Shown one piece after another: positions 1-9,188 of a DNA stretch of 64,000 bases. Origin of the DNA: Propionicimonas paludicola. Lineage in GTDB: Bacteria; Actinomycetota; Actinomycetes; Propionibacteriales; Propionibacteriaceae. The stretch spans positions 1,488,001-1,552,000 of the forward strand of contig NZ_PDJC01000001.1 of NCBI RefSeq assembly GCF_002563675.1, written 5' to 3'. How positions within the stretch are numbered: the first letter of the stretch is position 1; every line of letters starts with the position of its first letter. The notes under the pieces were generated by a model. That model ran no database searches and was not told where the DNA came from. It saw nothing but the letters and a program-made list of their open reading frames with translations. The position numbers and the translations under genes are program-made.

Positions 1-2
1 GG

Positions 3-566
3 GGACCCCGGCGCTGGGTGATCGATCCGATCGACGGCACCGCCAACTTCGTCCGCGGGGTGCCGGTGTGGGCCACCCTGATCTCGTTGATGGTCGGGGA
101 CGAAGTCGTCGCCGGTGTGGTCTCGGCTCCGGCCCTGGCTCGCCGCTGGTGGGCCAGCAAGGGCGGTGGCGCGTTCACCGGACGCAGCCTGCTCCAGGGC
201 GTCCCGTGCCGAGTGTCCGGGGTCGGCCAGATCGAGGACGCGTCCTTGTCGTACTCGTCGATCGGTGGCTGGATCGAGGCCGGACGCGGCCAGCAGTTCG
301 TCGACCTGCTCCGCGACTGCTGGCGGACCCGGGCCTACGGCGACTTCTGGAGCTACATGCTGCTGGCCGAAGGCACTGTCGATCTGGCCGCTGAGCCCGA
401 GCTGGCCCTGCACGACATGGCCGCGGTCTCGATCGTGGTCACCGAGGCCGGCGGCCGGTTCACCAGTCTGGACGGCAAGGACGGCCCGCACGGGCCCGGC
501 GCCATCGCCACCAACTCCTTGCTGCACGACGAGGTCGTCGAGCGGCTCAGCCTCGAGGCGGAGTGA
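3..566 (+). CDS. hisN: Histidinol-phosphatase / inositol monophosphatase family protein, 5' truncated
   Basis: The reading frame is open from the left edge, so the N-terminal part lies outside the window. The visible part starts [16 protein letters not shown], which carries the D-x-x-D-G-T metal-binding signature of the inositol monophosphatase fold. A later segment ([12 protein letters not shown]) fits the C-terminal metal-binding region of the same family, where W/LD is followed by an A-rich helix. The closest match by eye is the actinobacterial histidinol-phosphatase HisN, a Mg-dependent enzyme that dephosphorylates histidinol phosphate in histidine biosynthesis. Inositol-1-phosphatase or another family member remains possible. 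The 3' end overlaps the convergent dppF-like gene by 20 nt. Family assignment is secure; the exact substrate is inferred. Confidence 0.8.
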   Translation, partial: GPRRWVIDPIDGTANFVRGVPVWATLISLMVGDEVVAGVVSAPALARRWWASKGGGAFTGRSLLQGVPCRVSGVGQIEDASLSYSSIGGWIEAGRGQQFVDLLRDCWRTRAYGDFWSYMLLAEGTVDLAAEPELALHDMAAVSIVVTEAGGRFTSLDGKDGPHGPGAIATNSLLHDEVVERLSLEAE

Positions 567-1359
567 GCGGTCCGGTGCTGCGGATCCGCGGCACCGCGGC
601 CAGCAGCGCCTTGGTGTAGTCCTGCTGGGGATCGGTGTAGACCGACTCGGCCGGGCCGGCTTCGACGATCTGTCCGGCGCGCATCACGGCCAGCTGATCG
701 CACAGATGCCGGACCACCATGAGGTCGTGGCTGACCACGATCAAGGTCAGTCCGGCCGAGGCCACCAGATCGGTGAGCAGGTTCAGCACCTGGGCCCGCA
801 CCGAGACGTCCAGCGCCGACACCGGCTCGTCGGCGATCAGCACCTCCGGTTTGGGTGCCAGTGCCCGGGCGATCGCGATCCGTTGCCGCTGTCCGCCGGA
901 GAACTCGTGCGGGAACCGGTCGGCGGCATCCAGCGGCAGATCCACCGCGGTCAGCACCTCGGCCAGCCGTTCCTGGTGATCGACGTCGGCGGGCAGCTGG
1001 CGGCGCACCAGCTTCGAGCGCAGCGGCTCGGTGATGATCTGGCCCACCCGCATCCGTGGGTTCAGCGAGGAGCGCGGATCCTGGAAGACCAACTGCACCG
1101 AGGCTCGCAGGAAGCCCAGCTCCCGCTCGGGCAGGGTGGAGATCGGCTTGCCTTCGAACCAGACAGTGCCGCTGGTCGGACGATCCAGCCCGGCCAACAG
1201 CCGGACCAGCGTCGACTTCCCCGAGCCGGACTCCCCCACGATGCCCAGCCGGCCGCCGCGGGCCAGCTCCAGATCCACCCCGGCCAGCGCCCGGACGGTG
1301 CGTCCACCGGTGGTGAACGACCTGGTCAGGGCCTCGGCGCGGTACACCGGCTCGGTCAT
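547..1359 (-). CDS. dppF: Peptide/nickel ABC transporter ATP-binding protein (DppF/OppF type)
   Basis: A 270-residue cytoplasmic ATPase that powers import of oligopeptides or a related solute. Walker A (GESGSGKST) lies at residues 42-50, the ABC signature FSGGQRQR in the middle, followed by Walker B ending in IADEP and the H-loop VVSHD. The C-terminus has the short oligopeptide-transporter extension ([15 protein letters not shown]) typical of DppD/DppF ATPases. It is the last gene of a five-gene minus-strand operon. Its start overlaps the stop of the upstream dppD by 4 nt, implying translational coupling. Being the second ATPase of the operon makes it the DppF-like subunit. The substrate cannot be read from sequence. 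Confidence 0.9.
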   Translation of the reverse strand: MTEPVYRAEALTRSFTTGGRTVRALAGVDLELARGGRLGIVGESGSGKSTLVRLLAGLDRPTSGTVWFEGKPISTLPERELGFLRASVQLVFQDPRSSLNPRMRVGQIITEPLRSKLVRRQLPADVDHQERLAEVLTAVDLPLDAADRFPHEFSGGQRQRIAIARALAPKPEVLIADEPVSALDVSVRAQVLNLLTDLVASAGLTLIVVSHDLMVVRHLCDQLAVMRAGQIVEAGPAESVYTDPQQDYTKALLAAVPRIRSTGPLTPPRG

Positions 1360-2189
1360 CGGTGGCCTCCGGAGTAGAAGTCCTCGACCACCGGCAGCCG
1401 CTGCCCGGGCGGCACCTGGTCCAGCCGTGCCGTGGCGACCAGGCCGCGAGTGTAGGGATGCTCCGGGTTGGTGAACAGCTTCTCGACGCTGCCGGCCTCG
1501 ACGATCCGGCCGTCCAGCATCACCATCACCTGATCGCAGACCTGGGAGACCACGGCCAGGTCGTGGGTGATGAACAGGCAGGCCGCCCCGGAGGCGGTCA
1601 GGGCCTGGTCGAGCTTCTGCAGCACCATGGCCTGGACGGTCACGTCCAGCGCCGTGGTGGGCTCGTCGCAGATCACCAGCTCCGGGGAGTTGATCAGGGC
1701 CATGGCCAAGATGGCCCGCTGCCGCTGGCCACCGGACAGCTGGTGCGGGAACGCGTCGGCCACCCGCTGTGGATCGTCCAGGCCGACGTCGGCCAGCATG
1801 GCGACCACTCGCTCCCGGGCCGGGCCGGACTCGGTGCCGGTGTGTAGGCGCAGCACCTCGGCCACCTGCCGTCCGACCCGCATCGTCGGATCGAGGGCGG
1901 TCATCGGCTCCTGGAAGACCATCGAGACCAGCTTGCCGCGCCGCTTGGCCAGCTCCCCCTCGTCCAGGCCGAGCAGTTCGTCGCCCGCCAGCCGGATCGA
2001 GCCGCTGACGACGGCGTTCGGCGGCAGCAGGCCCATGACGGCCAGCGCCGTGACGGTCTTGCCCGAACCGGACTCGCCGATCAGACCCAGCCGCTGGCCG
2101 GGCTCGATGGTGAAACTGATCCCGTCCAGGGCGCGCACCCGGCGGCGTCCGAACTCGATGCCCAGGTCACTGATCTCCAGCAGGCTCAT
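1356..2189 (-). CDS. dppD: Peptide/nickel ABC transporter ATP-binding protein (DppD/OppD type)
   Basis: A 277-residue ABC ATPase, partner of the DppF-like protein. The start is ATG at 2187-2189 (MSLLEISDLG), which overlaps the dppC stop by 4 nt; the frame is open further upstream but that stretch only shadows the permease gene. Walker A (GESGSGKT) is at residues 38-45, the signature LSGGQRQR in the middle, Walker B ends in ICDEP and the H-loop is FITHD. The C-terminus has the peptide-transporter tail NPEHPYTRGL. Position and overlaps on both sides place it in one transcript with the two permeases. The family is certain, the transported ligand is not. Confidence 0.9.
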   Translation of the reverse strand: MSLLEISDLGIEFGRRRVRALDGISFTIEPGQRLGLIGESGSGKTVTALAVMGLLPPNAVVSGSIRLAGDELLGLDEGELAKRRGKLVSMVFQEPMTALDPTMRVGRQVAEVLRLHTGTESGPARERVVAMLADVGLDDPQRVADAFPHQLSGGQRQRAILAMALINSPELVICDEPTTALDVTVQAMVLQKLDQALTASGAACLFITHDLAVVSQVCDQVMVMLDGRIVEAGSVEKLFTNPEHPYTRGLVATARLDQVPPGQRLPVVEDFYSGGHR

Positions 2190-2998
2190 GGCACCTCCCG
2201 CAGCCGCGGGTCGAGATAGTCGCGCAGGCCGTCGCCCAGCAGGTTGAAGCCGAGCACCGCCACCGCGATGGCCAGTCCGGGCCAGACGGCCTGCAGCGGA
2301 GCCACGAAGAGGTACTGCTGGGCGTCGCGCAGCATGTTGCCCCAGGTGGGGGTGGGACGCGGCGTCCCCAGCCCCAGGTAGGACAGCGCCGCCTCGGCCA
2401 GGATCGCGGTCGCGAAGCCGACTGAGGCCTGGACGCCGACCACCGGGGCGATGTTCGGGGCCACATGACGCACCGCGATCCCCCACCGGGACGTCCCCGC
2501 GCCGCGGGCGGCCAGGACGAAGTCCGAGGCCACCACCTGCAGGGTGCCGGCCCGGGCCACCCGGGCGAAGGCCGGGATCGAAGCCACTCCGATGGCCACC
2601 ATGGCGGTCAGCGTGGATGCTCCGAAAACCGAAGCCAGCAGGATGGCCAGGAGCAGCGCCGGGAAGGCGTAGACCACATCGGAGACCCGCATCACCAGCT
2701 GATCGAGCCAGCCGCCCACCTGGCCGGCCAGCATGCCCAGCGGCACTCCGATCACCGCGGCGATCCCCACCGAGATGATCCCCACGATCAAGGTGGTCCG
2801 GGCGCCGACCAGCAGCCGGGAGAAGATGTCGATGCCGAAGCCGTCGGTACCCAGCAGGTGCGGCCAGCCGGGACCCTGCAGCCGCTGGCCGGGCACGACC
2901 CGGATCGGGTCGAACGGCGTCCAGGCCAGGGAGATCAGGGCGGCCACGATCACCGCGCCGACCAGGATCAGCCCGGTGATCAGCTGTGCGCGCTTCAT
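2186..2998 (-). CDS. dppC: Peptide ABC transporter permease (DppC type)
   Basis: A 270-residue inner-membrane permease. One transmembrane segment near the N-terminus (about residues 8-28) is followed by the conserved DppC region with the motif GTDGFGIDIFSRLLVGAR, then a cluster of membrane helices. The cytoplasmic EAA loop, contacting the ATPases, is visible as AARGAGTSRWGIAVRHVAPN. It overlaps dppB upstream and dppD downstream by 4 nt each. Together with DppB it should form the translocation channel for the ligand delivered by the lipoprotein encoded at 3976-5514. Confidence 0.88.
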   Translation of the reverse strand: MKRAQLITGLILVGAVIVAALISLAWTPFDPIRVVPGQRLQGPGWPHLLGTDGFGIDIFSRLLVGARTTLIVGIISVGIAAVIGVPLGMLAGQVGGWLDQLVMRVSDVVYAFPALLLAILLASVFGASTLTAMVAIGVASIPAFARVARAGTLQVVASDFVLAARGAGTSRWGIAVRHVAPNIAPVVGVQASVGFATAILAEAALSYLGLGTPRPTPTWGNMLRDAQQYLFVAPLQAVWPGLAIAVAVLGFNLLGDGLRDYLDPRLREVP

Positions 2999-3960
2999 CG
3001 CTGGCCTCCGGCCGTGGTGCGCTGGCGCGGATCGATCAGCAGGTAGGACAGGTCGACCAGGGCGCTGATCGTCAGCACGGCCACGACCAGGAACATCACC
3101 GTGCCCTGCACCACGAACAGGTCGCGCTGGGCGACGGCGTCCAGCAGCAACGAACCCAGGCCGGGCAGGCTGAACACGGTCTCCACAACGATCGCCCCGA
3201 CCAGCACCGAGGACAGCTGCAGTCCGACCACGGTGACCAGCGAGATCGCGGCATTGCGCAGTCCATGCCGCAGCAGGGCGCGCATCGGCGTCCAGCCCAC
3301 CGAGCGGGCGGTGCGGTAGTAGTCCTCGTTGAGCACCTCAAGGAAGGCCGAGCGGACGTAGCGAGTCAGCACCGCCGCCTGCACGCCGGCCAGAGTGAGG
3401 CCGGGCAGGATCAGGTGCAGCGCCCACTGAGCAGGGTTGGTCAGCAGCGGGACGTAGCCGTTGGCCGGCAGCCAGCGCAGCCAGACGGCGAACACCACCA
3501 CGGCCAGGATGCCGCCCCAGAACACCGGGATGGCGATGCCGATCTGGGCCGAGACGCTGACCAGGGTGCCGGCCCAGGAGCGCCGCTTGAGGGCGGCGAT
3601 CATCCCAGCCGGGATGGCCAGCAGGATCGAGCCGACCAGTCCGATCAGGACCAGCCACATGGTCACCGCGATCCGCGGGGCCAGCAGGCCGAGCACTGGG
3701 TCCCCGGACAGGTGGGAGTGCCCGAAGTCACCGGTGAGCAGCCCACCGAGCCAGGAGAAGTACTGGACGGCCAGTGGCTGGTCCAGACCGAGCTGAGACC
3801 GCAGCGTGGCGACTGCCTCCGGGGTGGCGTCCGTGCCGAGGATCACCTGGGCCACATCGCCGGGCAGGGCCTTGGTGACCAGGAAGATCAGCAGGGAGGC
3901 GCCGAGCAGGCTCGCCACGAAGACGCCGACACGGCGCAGGATTCGTAGTGGCAGGCCCAT
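2995..3960 (-). CDS. dppB: Peptide ABC transporter permease (DppB type)
   Basis: A 321-residue permease with the usual DppB layout: an N-terminal helix (residues about 10-30, containing SLLIFLVTKALPGD), a periplasmic segment, and five further membrane helices. The EAA loop is seen as YRTARSVGWTPMRALLRHG. The C-terminus DLSYLLIDPRQR is characteristic of DppB/OppB proteins. It starts at ATG 3960, 15 nt after the stop of the binding-protein gene, and overlaps dppC by 4 nt. Confidence 0.9.
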   Translation of the reverse strand: MGLPLRILRRVGVFVASLLGASLLIFLVTKALPGDVAQVILGTDATPEAVATLRSQLGLDQPLAVQYFSWLGGLLTGDFGHSHLSGDPVLGLLAPRIAVTMWLVLIGLVGSILLAIPAGMIAALKRRSWAGTLVSVSAQIGIAIPVFWGGILAVVVFAVWLRWLPANGYVPLLTNPAQWALHLILPGLTLAGVQAAVLTRYVRSAFLEVLNEDYYRTARSVGWTPMRALLRHGLRNAAISLVTVVGLQLSSVLVGAIVVETVFSLPGLGSLLLDAVAQRDLFVVQGTVMFLVVAVLTISALVDLSYLLIDPRQRTTAGGQR

Positions 3961-3975
3961 CGACGGATGGCCGCG

Positions 3976-5514
3976 TCAGCGGCTGGCGATAGTGGTGAGA
4001 TCGAAGCTGAGCGTGGTGGCGTTCGCCGGCACTCCATCGACAGTGTTCTTGGTGACCACCAGGTTCGGCAGCGCGAACAGCCAGATGGCCGCGCAGTCGT
4101 CGGCCAGGTAGCGGACGGCCAGCTTCATCTTCGCCACGGCCTGATCGTCGGCGGCCTCGTCCGCCTGGCGATAGAGCTCGGCGAACTCGGCCGAGCCGTA
4201 GTGCCAGTAGTAGTTCGGGTTGGCGAACTTGCCCAGGTCACGGGCCTCGACGTGGGCCACGATGGTCATGTCGTAGTCGCCGTTGGTGAACACCTCGCTC
4301 AGCCAGCGGGTGAAGTCCAGCTCCTCGACCTTCACCGTCACCCCGACGTCGCGCAGCTGGCTGGCCACGAACTGGGCCGACTTCACCGCGTACGGCACCA
4401 CCGGCACCCGCATCCGCAAGGTGAGCCCCTTGGCGTAGCCCGCCTCGGCCAGCAGCTGCTTGGCCTTGGCCGGGTCGTAGGGGTTCAGGCCGGACAGGTC
4501 CTCGTACCAGGGGTCGGTGGGGACGGCCATGGACCCGATCAAGGTGCCCTCACCGTTCCAGACCGTGTCGAGCAGGGCTCGACGGTCGATCGCCGCGGTC
4601 AGCGCCTGGCGCACCTTCAGGTTGGCCAGCGCCTTGCTCTTGTGGTTCAGGCCGAGGACGACCTCGCCGTTGGTCGTCCCCTTGGTGACGGTGAAGCGGC
4701 TGGGGTCGGCGAACTGCGGCAGCGAGTCCGGCGCCTGCAGGTTGGAGATCACGTCGAGGTCGCCGCTGAGCATGGCCGCGTTCTGCGCGTTCGGGTCGGC
4801 GATGTAGCGGAAGGTGACGTCGTCGTAGCGGGCCGGAGTCCCCCAGTAGCTGTCACTCTTGGCCAACACGATGTCTTGGCCCTTGTCGTGGGCCTTCACG
4901 TAGTAGGGGCCGGAGCCCGCGGTGGCGTTGGCCAGGTCGCCGGTGAAGGACGGATCCAGGATCATCCCCAAGCTCGACGACATGTCATACAGCCACATCA
5001 CCGACGGATGGGTCAGCGTGATCGCCACCTGATGCTCGTCGATCACCTTGGCGCCCGCGATCACGGCCAGCTGCGCGCGCAGCGTCTCGATCAGCTTCGG
5101 ATCGCTCTTCATCCGTTCGATGTTGGCGACCACGGCTGCGGCGTCCACCGGCTTGCCGGAGGCGAACTTCGCCGCCGGGTTCAGGACGAAGGTGTAGGTG
5201 AGCCGGTCGGTGCTGACCGTCCAGGTCTGCGCCAGCAGCGGCTTGAGCTCGCCCTCGGAGTTCACCTTCACCAGGGTCTCGTAGACGTTGTAGAGCAGCA
5301 CCTGCGGAATGGATGCTGCGGTGTTGTGCCACGGGTCCAGCGCGGCCGGTTCGAGGGTCGCCGCCACCGTGAGGGTGTGCTCCGGCGCGGTCGGACTGGG
5401 CACCACGCTGCCCGAACAGCCCGCGAGCAGAAGCATCATCGCCATGCCCATTGCCACCAGTCCCCGGCTGATCAGCCGGATCGGTGCGCGTCTGGACGAG
5501 TTGGCGTCGGTCAT
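3976..5514 (-). CDS. dppA: Peptide-binding lipoprotein (SBP_bac_5, DppA/OppA type)
   Basis: A 512-residue extracytoplasmic solute-binding lipoprotein that delivers ligand to the DppBCDF importer. The start chosen is ATG at 5512-5514, with a GGAGG ribosome-binding site about 6 nt upstream; the frame is open 48 codons further but without support. The N-terminus is positively charged (SSRRAPIRLISR), followed by a hydrophobic segment and a lipobox ending LLLAGC, with the lipidated Cys at residue 33. The mature part has family-5 binding protein hallmarks such as TLEPAALDPWHN and KVRQALTAAIDRRALL. It is first in its operon, as expected for the most abundant component. The region upstream is shared with the divergent tRNA gene. 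Confidence 0.9.
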   Translation of the reverse strand: MTDANSSRRAPIRLISRGLVAMGMAMMLLLAGCSGSVVPSPTAPEHTLTVAATLEPAALDPWHNTAASIPQVLLYNVYETLVKVNSEGELKPLLAQTWTVSTDRLTYTFVLNPAAKFASGKPVDAAAVVANIERMKSDPKLIETLRAQLAVIAGAKVIDEHQVAITLTHPSVMWLYDMSSSLGMILDPSFTGDLANATAGSGPYYVKAHDKGQDIVLAKSDSYWGTPARYDDVTFRYIADPNAQNAAMLSGDLDVISNLQAPDSLPQFADPSRFTVTKGTTNGEVVLGLNHKSKALANLKVRQALTAAIDRRALLDTVWNGEGTLIGSMAVPTDPWYEDLSGLNPYDPAKAKQLLAEAGYAKGLTLRMRVPVVPYAVKSAQFVASQLRDVGVTVKVEELDFTRWLSEVFTNGDYDMTIVAHVEARDLGKFANPNYYWHYGSAEFAELYRQADEAADDQAVAKMKLAVRYLADDCAAIWLFALPNLVVTKNTVDGVPANATTLSFDLTTIASR

Positions 5515-5635
5515 CTGCCCTCCACGAGCTAGGTCCCCGCTCGGCACAGGGAGCGCAAGGATTCTACCGAACCGGCCCCGTCCACCCGTCCGTCGACCCA
5601 GGCTGGGCGATTCGCACTGCTGCCAAGTACCCGAT

Positions 5636-5665
5636 TTGGGTGATCGGTCCGCCGTCACCTAGACT
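5636..5665 (+). promoter_or_regulatory. Sigma-70-like promoter of the initiator tRNA gene
   Basis: A -35 box TTGGGT (5636-5641) and a -10 box TAGACT (5660-5665) are separated by 18 nt and end 11 nt before the mature tRNA. Spacing and position fit a housekeeping sigma factor promoter; the start point is not known. Confidence 0.6.
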
Positions 5666-5676
5666 GGCAGAGCCGA

Positions 5677-5750
5677 CGCGGGGTGGAGCAGCTCGGTAGC
5701 TCGCTGGGCTCATAACCCAGAGGTCATAGGTTCAAATCCTATCCCCGCTA
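5677..5750 (+). tRNA. tRNA-fMet (initiator), anticodon CAT
   Basis: A 74-nt cloverleaf without an encoded CCA. The acceptor 5' strand CGCGGGG pairs with CCCCGCT except at the first position (C1 against U72), the unpaired 1-72 position typical of bacterial initiators. The anticodon stem has the three consecutive G-C pairs (CTGGG/CCCAG) required for initiation, and the anticodon CAT is at 5711-5713. The T arm carries TTCAAAT. These features separate it from elongator tRNA-Met. It lies at the left border of the accessory region. Confidence 0.95.
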
Positions 5751-5754
5751 CGAA

Positions 5755-5791
5755 AAGTGGCCCTGACTAGCATGTCTAGTCAGGGCCACTT
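5755..5791 (+). terminator. Strong hairpin downstream of tRNA-fMet
   Basis: A perfect 16-bp stem: AAGTGGCCCTGACTAG at 5755-5770 pairs with 5776-5791, with a 5-nt loop. It begins 4 nt after the tRNA. There is no run of T after it, so termination would depend on the hairpin alone, which is common in actinobacteria. It could also act in tRNA 3'-end processing. Confidence 0.65.
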
Positions 5792-6005
5792 GGCGTGAGC
5801 GGGTGGTGCGGCGGCACTGGCGAAAGAACCCGTTTCAGCCCCCGGCGAATGGTCACCATCGGGCCTGGTTTGAGCGTCCTCCCGCCCCATCAGCCAGAGG
5901 GTTTCCGGACTTCGCGTAGACCATTTCGCGCACTCGAGCCGACATCCCGCGGAGTGCAGGCTGTTTCGCGCACCACTTGCAGCATTTCCGTAGCATCCTT
6001 CATTC

Positions 6006-8108
6006 ATGGCTGCTCCCGCTGTGGGCTTCTCTGGGCCCACTTTGATCACCGCATCCTTCTACCCGGCCAGGGTCGCGTATCTGATCAAAGCCGGGAGCCG
6101 GGCAGGTTTGCGTCGGGCAGTTCAAGAGGCGACCACTCGATGGGGTGGCATCAGCGAGGTGATTCTGCCCGTTAGTCGAGATGGCAGCGTTGGAGGCTGG
6201 TGGAGCCAGGTTGCGGCCACGGCGAACCTTGACGCCGCGGTGACTGTAGACGTTCCCGAGGACACAGCGCGCCGAGCCGCCAGCCAGCTCCGACTGCCGT
6301 TTGTGCATCTGCGTGACATCGATCGCACCGGGCCGAGTTCTGCCACGTGTCACCCTTTGGTGGTCAATGGCGCCAAGGATTTATCAGTCATCTCGGCGAA
6401 CGGCTCGTTGTGGGAGACCGTCTTGGCCGGTGACGTTAGTCCGGAGCACCTCGACGCGATGGCTGATGCCGCGTGGCCGGTTCGCCGTGAGGAACTGCCT
6501 GATCAGGTTGCTCGTGCAGCCCTGACGGGCACCACCGCCATCGATCGCACCGCAGCTCAACTAGCATGCTCGTCGGGCGGTGGCGCGGGACGAACGCCCG
6601 CGATGATCTGGCTCACTCCAGGTAGAACCGTCACCGACCTCCTTTGGTTCTGGAACCTGCGTGCACTTTCGTCGAAGACCAGCGCGACGCCAATGGTTCT
6701 TCTGCCCTTGAAGGATGTCGGCTACTGGCTCGGTTTCGGGAAGCAGGTCCAGGGACTTCTGCGACGCCCCGCCGAGTTCTCGCCCGATGTCGTCGTATTC
6801 AGCATCTCGAGGGACTCAGCGGCCGTCCATGCTGCCGCACACAGCCTCGGCCTTCAGCCGGCGGCATCGATGGACATCAAGACGGGGTTCCGGTGGCCAG
6901 CGGAGTATCGGGTTCCTCCCTTCACTTATCGCCTGGCAGACAACTATGACTTCCGATGGTGGTTCCTCTCGGGGCGGACATACGGGAAGCAAGTGCAAGT
7001 CGAGGTGCAGGCCGGAGCGGGAAGAGGCCGCCTACATCTGGAGTCACCCGTGTCCTGGCGGGGGTCCGCAGGGACGCTCGTGGCGCTGCGAGGTCCGGCC
7101 CTCGATCGACTCCCGAAACGCTCCGCCGTCGCGGAGGCCGTGATCCGCAACGGTGAGTGGCGGGACGGCGGGCTACAGGTGGCTACGACAACCATGCCTT
7201 CATATGACTTCCAAATCACCCTTCCCAGCCTGGAGGAAGCGACCTGGATCGCTATTCGCGAGAGCACGCGGTCGGCCAAGCTCTCCGACAAAGGCCGGCT
7301 CGGCGCTGCCTTGGCAGACCGGTCATCACAGCTCCTGATGCCCGACATATACGAAGTCGCGCTGGAACTGGCCACCCCCCGAAAGCACGCTCTCGTCGCC
7401 GAACTCAAGACAGAGACCAACGGACGCCTGAGCGAAGATGATCTCAATGACCTTGCCGAGCGCTGGGGCGGAACCGCCAGGCGCGCTTATCGCGCGATCC
7501 GGGGCATCCGCAGCGTGCCTCCTCCAAGGGCCGCAAGAGCGGCCGAGGCCTTGTGCGATGCCGGATGGGCAGGCCGCGGCTTTGAGGTTCGTTGCGACGC
7601 TTGTGGCCTACGGAGTTTCGTCCCACTTCGTCAGTCCACGGATCGCCCACACTGCCCCGAGTGCAACGCCCGACAGCCCTACTCCCTGGACGCCTCCGGG
7701 CCGCGGATCCACTACCAACTCGGCAGCCTCGCGGATAGGGCCGTGGACCAGGGCGTTATGCCCCACCTCATCGTGGCAGCACTCCTCCGCCGGCGGGAAG
7801 AGCAGACCTTCGTTCTGCCCGGCTTGGCAGTGGAGGCTCTGGACGGCAGTCTCTTTGAGGTCGACCTAGTCGGAACAACCGGCGGTCTCCTCTTCGCTGG
7901 CGAGGTGAAGTCCAATGGTCGAGCATTCACAGAAGAGCAGGTGACCGCCGATGTGGCCCACAGCGTCACGCTCGGCGCAAACCTGCACCTGATGGCATCC
8001 GTCAGCGACATTCCCGATGAGGCGCAGCACCTTGCCGCAAGGCTCTGCAAGACGGCCGGGATCCAGATGGAGGTCCTAGACAGGAGGTCGCTTCGACCTG
8101 TCTCGTGA
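6006..8108 (+). CDS. Orphan protein with a four-Cys zinc ribbon and a C-terminal PD-(D/E)XK nuclease-like domain
   Basis: A 700-residue protein with no family I can name. Residues 1-520 show no recognisable catalytic motif; the region is rich in W, R and P and predicted soluble. Cys pairs C530-x2-C533 and C550-x2-C553 form a zinc ribbon (RCDACG, HCPECN). After it comes a restriction-endonuclease-like segment: EVDLVG (D620), then AGEVKSNG (E633, K635), which gives D-x12-E-x-K with predicted beta strands around both motifs. By family knowledge this layout cuts or nicks DNA or RNA. The start ATG at 6006 has no clear ribosome-binding site. It stands alone just downstream of the tRNA hairpin, in a region of mobile character, so a defence role is a reasonable inference but unproven. 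Confidence 0.75.
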   Translation: MAAPAVGFSGPTLITASFYPARVAYLIKAGSRAGLRRAVQEATTRWGGISEVILPVSRDGSVGGWWSQVAATANLDAAVTVDVPEDTARRAASQLRLPFVHLRDIDRTGPSSATCHPLVVNGAKDLSVISANGSLWETVLAGDVSPEHLDAMADAAWPVRREELPDQVARAALTGTTAIDRTAAQLACSSGGGAGRTPAMIWLTPGRTVTDLLWFWNLRALSSKTSATPMVLLPLKDVGYWLGFGKQVQGLLRRPAEFSPDVVVFSISRDSAAVHAAAHSLGLQPAASMDIKTGFRWPAEYRVPPFTYRLADNYDFRWWFLSGRTYGKQVQVEVQAGAGRGRLHLESPVSWRGSAGTLVALRGPALDRLPKRSAVAEAVIRNGEWRDGGLQVATTTMPSYDFQITLPSLEEATWIAIRESTRSAKLSDKGRLGAALADRSSQLLMPDIYEVALELATPRKHALVAELKTETNGRLSEDDLNDLAERWGGTARRAYRAIRGIRSVPPPRAARAAEALCDAGWAGRGFEVRCDACGLRSFVPLRQSTDRPHCPECNARQPYSLDASGPRIHYQLGSLADRAVDQGVMPHLIVAALLRRREEQTFVLPGLAVEALDGSLFEVDLVGTTGGLLFAGEVKSNGRAFTEEQVTADVAHSVTLGANLHLMASVSDIPDEAQHLAARLCKTAGIQMEVLDRRSLRPVS

Positions 8109-8345
8109 GCCCGACTCAACAGCTTGATGTCACAACGGTTCGCCACGCGCCCGTAGAACCCCAAGGTACGTCCACACGCTTAATCAGGTCGTCCAGCGCT
8201 TCTGGTGCCGGCTGCGAGGTCAGAACGATCCACAACAACCGCCCTGCGGCCCTCGCCCGAGGCATCTCTTCCCGACACCTAGGCCCGCGCTTGGGGCCTG
8301 TCGGTGGCGGCTGAGACGATGCGTTCGCTTCTTGAGGAGGTCAAA

Positions 8346-9083
8346 GTGGTAGGCGAGATCATCGCCATTGCGGGAGCCGTGGCGGCGGGCATCATGTGGG
8401 CTCTGAGTTCCGTTCGGCACCGAAGGCACATTGCCCAGTGCGGACAGGACTTGCGACGGCAACAACGCCTAGATAGGCGCCTCTGCGGCTGCATTGCCGA
8501 CATTGAGCACATTCTCGACCGACTGCCCGCCCAGACCCCTGATGACTTGGTGCTGCCTGAAGACCTGGTGGGACACGTGCGGTTCCTCCATAGCCTGCGG
8601 CAGGAAGCTCAGGACAACGCATTCGATCTGGCTCGGCATGCTGTCCGCCTTCAGTGGCCGGATGCATACATCTCGAAGTCGACAACGGCTGCTAGGCGTT
8701 GCGAAGTTGCACATGGGGCGCTCATAACTGCCTTTCGAGCCTTGGCGGACGCTGCCCGGGAATACGAGCGCGGTTTGCCGATGGCTCTCGTCAAGTCCGG
8801 CGATGGCCCTGAATCCCGGACGCTGAGTGCCCCGGTGCGACTGCTCAACGAGGAGTCGGCCACTGAGGTAGCGGACCTGCGTGACGTGTCACGTGGAGCG
8901 CTCACGACCGCCGCCGAAGCATGCGGATTGCAGTTCGAGACCAGCGCCCGCTTCGAGACCAAGTGGCCGGTGCGGCGCTCAGAAGTCCCCGCCGAACACG
9001 CCGACCCCTTCCGCGGCGAGATCCGCCCGATGAGCTGGAACGGGTTCGGCCCGCAACCCTTGCTTCACGCCGACGCAAGGTAG
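8346..9083 (+). CDS. Membrane-anchored protein of unknown function
   Basis: About 245 residues. GTG at 8346 was chosen because a GGAGG box lies 5 nt before it; in-frame starts exist at 8304 and 8319 without a site. A single hydrophobic helix at residues 3-22 (EIIAIAGAVAAGIMWAL) is followed by a basic stretch (RHRRH), so the bulk is probably cytoplasmic. The rest is helical and charged, with no catalytic motif recognised. It follows the nuclease-like gene on the same strand after 237 nt containing nothing I can identify. Function unknown. Confidence 0.6.
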   Translation: MVGEIIAIAGAVAAGIMWALSSVRHRRHIAQCGQDLRRQQRLDRRLCGCIADIEHILDRLPAQTPDDLVLPEDLVGHVRFLHSLRQEAQDNAFDLARHAVRLQWPDAYISKSTTAARRCEVAHGALITAFRALADAAREYERGLPMALVKSGDGPESRTLSAPVRLLNEESATEVADLRDVSRGALTTAAEACGLQFETSARFETKWPVRRSEVPAEHADPFRGEIRPMSWNGFGPQPLLHADAR

Positions 9084-9188
9084 GGACCAACCGCCGACCA
9101 GCCCCGCGCCGACCGCATCGCGAGCGCTATGCCCGAATGGTCAGTCATCGGCTGGGTCCAGCAGCAGCTCGACTGACATTATTCAGCG

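Noticed and set aside
5751-6005. Integrase attachment site at the tRNA-fMet 3' end
   Set aside because: No second copy of the tRNA 3' end was found in the window and no integrase is encoded; the hairpin there is better explained as a terminator.
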